A stretch of DNA of 5,930 bases from Pseudomonadales bacterium (lineage in GTDB: Bacteria; Pseudomonadota; Gammaproteobacteria; Pseudomonadales; Azotimanducaceae), in assembly GCA_022448765.1 (NCBI GenBank), contig JAKUTI010000175.1, positions 1 to 5,930 on the forward strand, given 5' to 3'. A model generated the notes under the pieces. It ran no database searches. It was not told where the DNA came from and saw only the letters and a program-made list of their open reading frames with translations. The position numbers and the translations under genes are program-made. Below are positions 5,241-5,930 of this stretch, piece after piece. The first letter of the stretch is position 1. Every line of letters starts with the position of its first letter.

Positions 5241-5930
5241 GAATCCTCCGCAAATCGTGCGATTCGGAACCCTACGTCCTGTCTTGATTCGGTGCCATAG
5301 TCGCGAAAAGAGAACCGCAGATCGGTGACGGTACCGTGCATCCAACTGGAACCGCGAATCACGTGATAGTCCCCGTTCGCTGGTCCTAGAGCACTAAAGG
5401 AAATTCCGGGCTCAGGGATGATGTAGTAGTCGTGCACCCATTCCGCGACGTTGCCACCAAGGTCATAGATTCCCTTGGCGTTAGCCCCAAAGCTACCGAC
5501 GGGTGCGGCTACAATATGGTTGTCGTTGTACCCGAAGATGATTCGTCCAACGACGTGTTGTGACGATAAGTCGGCGTAGTTGCCGTGGCGATGAGGTGGC
5601 GGGAGCTTCTCCCCCCAAGGGAAACGTAACAAGGGTGCTTGCTCGTTTAGGTGACGAGCTGCCCATGCCCATTCTGCCTCGAGAGGGAGACGGTATCCGA
5701 CGGATTGCGGATTAAAACCAACCACTTTCCCGAATTCAACGTTATAAAACGGCTGGAGATTTTCCTGCCTAGATAACCAATTGCAATACAGGACAGCTTC
5801 GATCCAACTGACGTTCGTCACCGGTTGGTTGGTCTTATTAAGCCGTTGGTCTTGGAACTCACCAGAGTCGTGACCCGGCGCAAACGCGACAAATTGAGCA
5901 TTCGTTACCTCGCGTTTGCTCAAGTAGAAC
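5237..5930 (-). CDS. SUMF1/formylglycine-generating-enzyme-fold protein, 5' partial, catalytic Cys pair absent
   Basis: About 230 C-terminal residues are visible. The frame is open to the window edge and begins FYLSKREVTNAQF, the usual start of the SUMF1 (FGE-sulfatase) core, so the N-terminus and any signal peptide lie outside. An internal TTG at 5923 is not a credible start because the family motif begins before it. Family motifs follow in order: PVTNVSWIEAVLYCNWLS, YRLPLEAEWAWAAR, FPWGE, GIYDLGGNVAEWVHDYY, VIRGSSWM and VGFRIAR near the C-terminus. True FGEs carry two active-site cysteines after the RGGSW-like motif. Here the stretch is RGSSWMHGTVTDLRFSFR, with no cysteine, and the only visible Cys is the structural-looking one in LYCNWL. 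Sulfatase activation is therefore unlikely, and a binding or structural role is more plausible, as for GldK/GldJ-type SUMF1 homologues. It is the first gene visible in the operon, and its stop overlaps the next start by four bases. Confidence 0.92.
   Translation of the reverse strand, partial: FYLSKREVTNAQFVAFAPGHDSGEFQDQRLNKTNQPVTNVSWIEAVLYCNWLSRQENLQPFYNVEFGKVVGFNPQSVGYRLPLEAEWAWAARHLNEQAPLLRFPWGEKLPPPHRHGNYADLSSQHVVGRIIFGYNDNHIVAAPVGSFGANAKGIYDLGGNVAEWVHDYYIIPEPGISFSALGPANGDYHVIRGSSWMHGTVTDLRFSFRDYGTESRQDVGFRIARFAEDS
5244..5249 (-). promoter_or_regulatory. Shine-Dalgarno site for the small acidic protein
   Basis: The minus strand reads GGAGGA-TTC-GTG. This full-strength ribosome binding site lies inside the last codons of the SUMF1-like gene and decides in favour of the GTG start at 5240. 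It is one of the two strongest Shine-Dalgarno sites in the window. Confidence 0.75.

Noticed and set aside
1..5930. Mobile elements, CRISPR arrays, tRNA or rRNA genes
   Set aside because: The coding density is nearly complete on one strand; I saw no transposase motifs, spaced repeats, or RNA-gene-like stretches.

Overview
The window is a single tightly packed block of eight genes, all on the minus strand and read from high to low coordinates. Both ends run off the window: the first gene lacks its 5' part and the last lacks its 3' part. By eye the base composition is near 50% GC. Two lipoprotein signal sequences with lipoboxes and a TolQ/ExbB-type channel indicate a diderm (Gram-negative) bacterium. 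A marine gammaproteobacterium or a planctomycete-like organism would both fit. This is a guess from protein style and cannot be decided from this sequence.

In transcription order the genes are: (1) 5930-5237, C-terminal part of a formylglycine-generating-enzyme (SUMF1)-fold protein that lacks the usual catalytic cysteine pair; (2) 5240-4971, a small, extremely acidic exported protein with a GTG start; (3) 4961-4164, a MotA/TolQ/ExbB-family channel protein; (4) 4162-2894, a degenerate Hsp70/actin-fold protein with an FHA-like C-terminal segment; (5) 2901-1819 and (6) 1822-830, two paralogous proteins with a TolR/ExbD-like N-terminal membrane helix, a coiled coil and a C-terminal von Willebrand factor A (vWA) domain; (7) 781-146, an outer-membrane-type lipoprotein; (8) 149-1, the start of a second lipoprotein. 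Junctions are 4-base overlaps (three cases), an 8-base overlap, or gaps of 1, 9 and 48 bases. This strongly suggests one operon with translational coupling. No terminator or internal promoter is evident.

Together the genes look like an ion-driven envelope machine. The TolQ-like subunit would form the pentameric channel. The two vWA proteins each keep the aspartate that carries protons in TolR/ExbD/MotB, and they could supply the central dimer, perhaps as a heterodimer. Long periplasmic coiled coils would then carry metal-dependent (MIDAS) vWA ligand-binding heads instead of the peptidoglycan-binding domains of MotB, TolR or ZorB. The lipoproteins and the acidic exported protein are candidate envelope partners, the SUMF1-fold protein a possible structural partner, and the Hsp70/FHA-like protein a cytoplasmic regulator. 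Assembly and function are inference. The family assignments of the channel, vWA and SUMF1 proteins are well supported by visible motifs.
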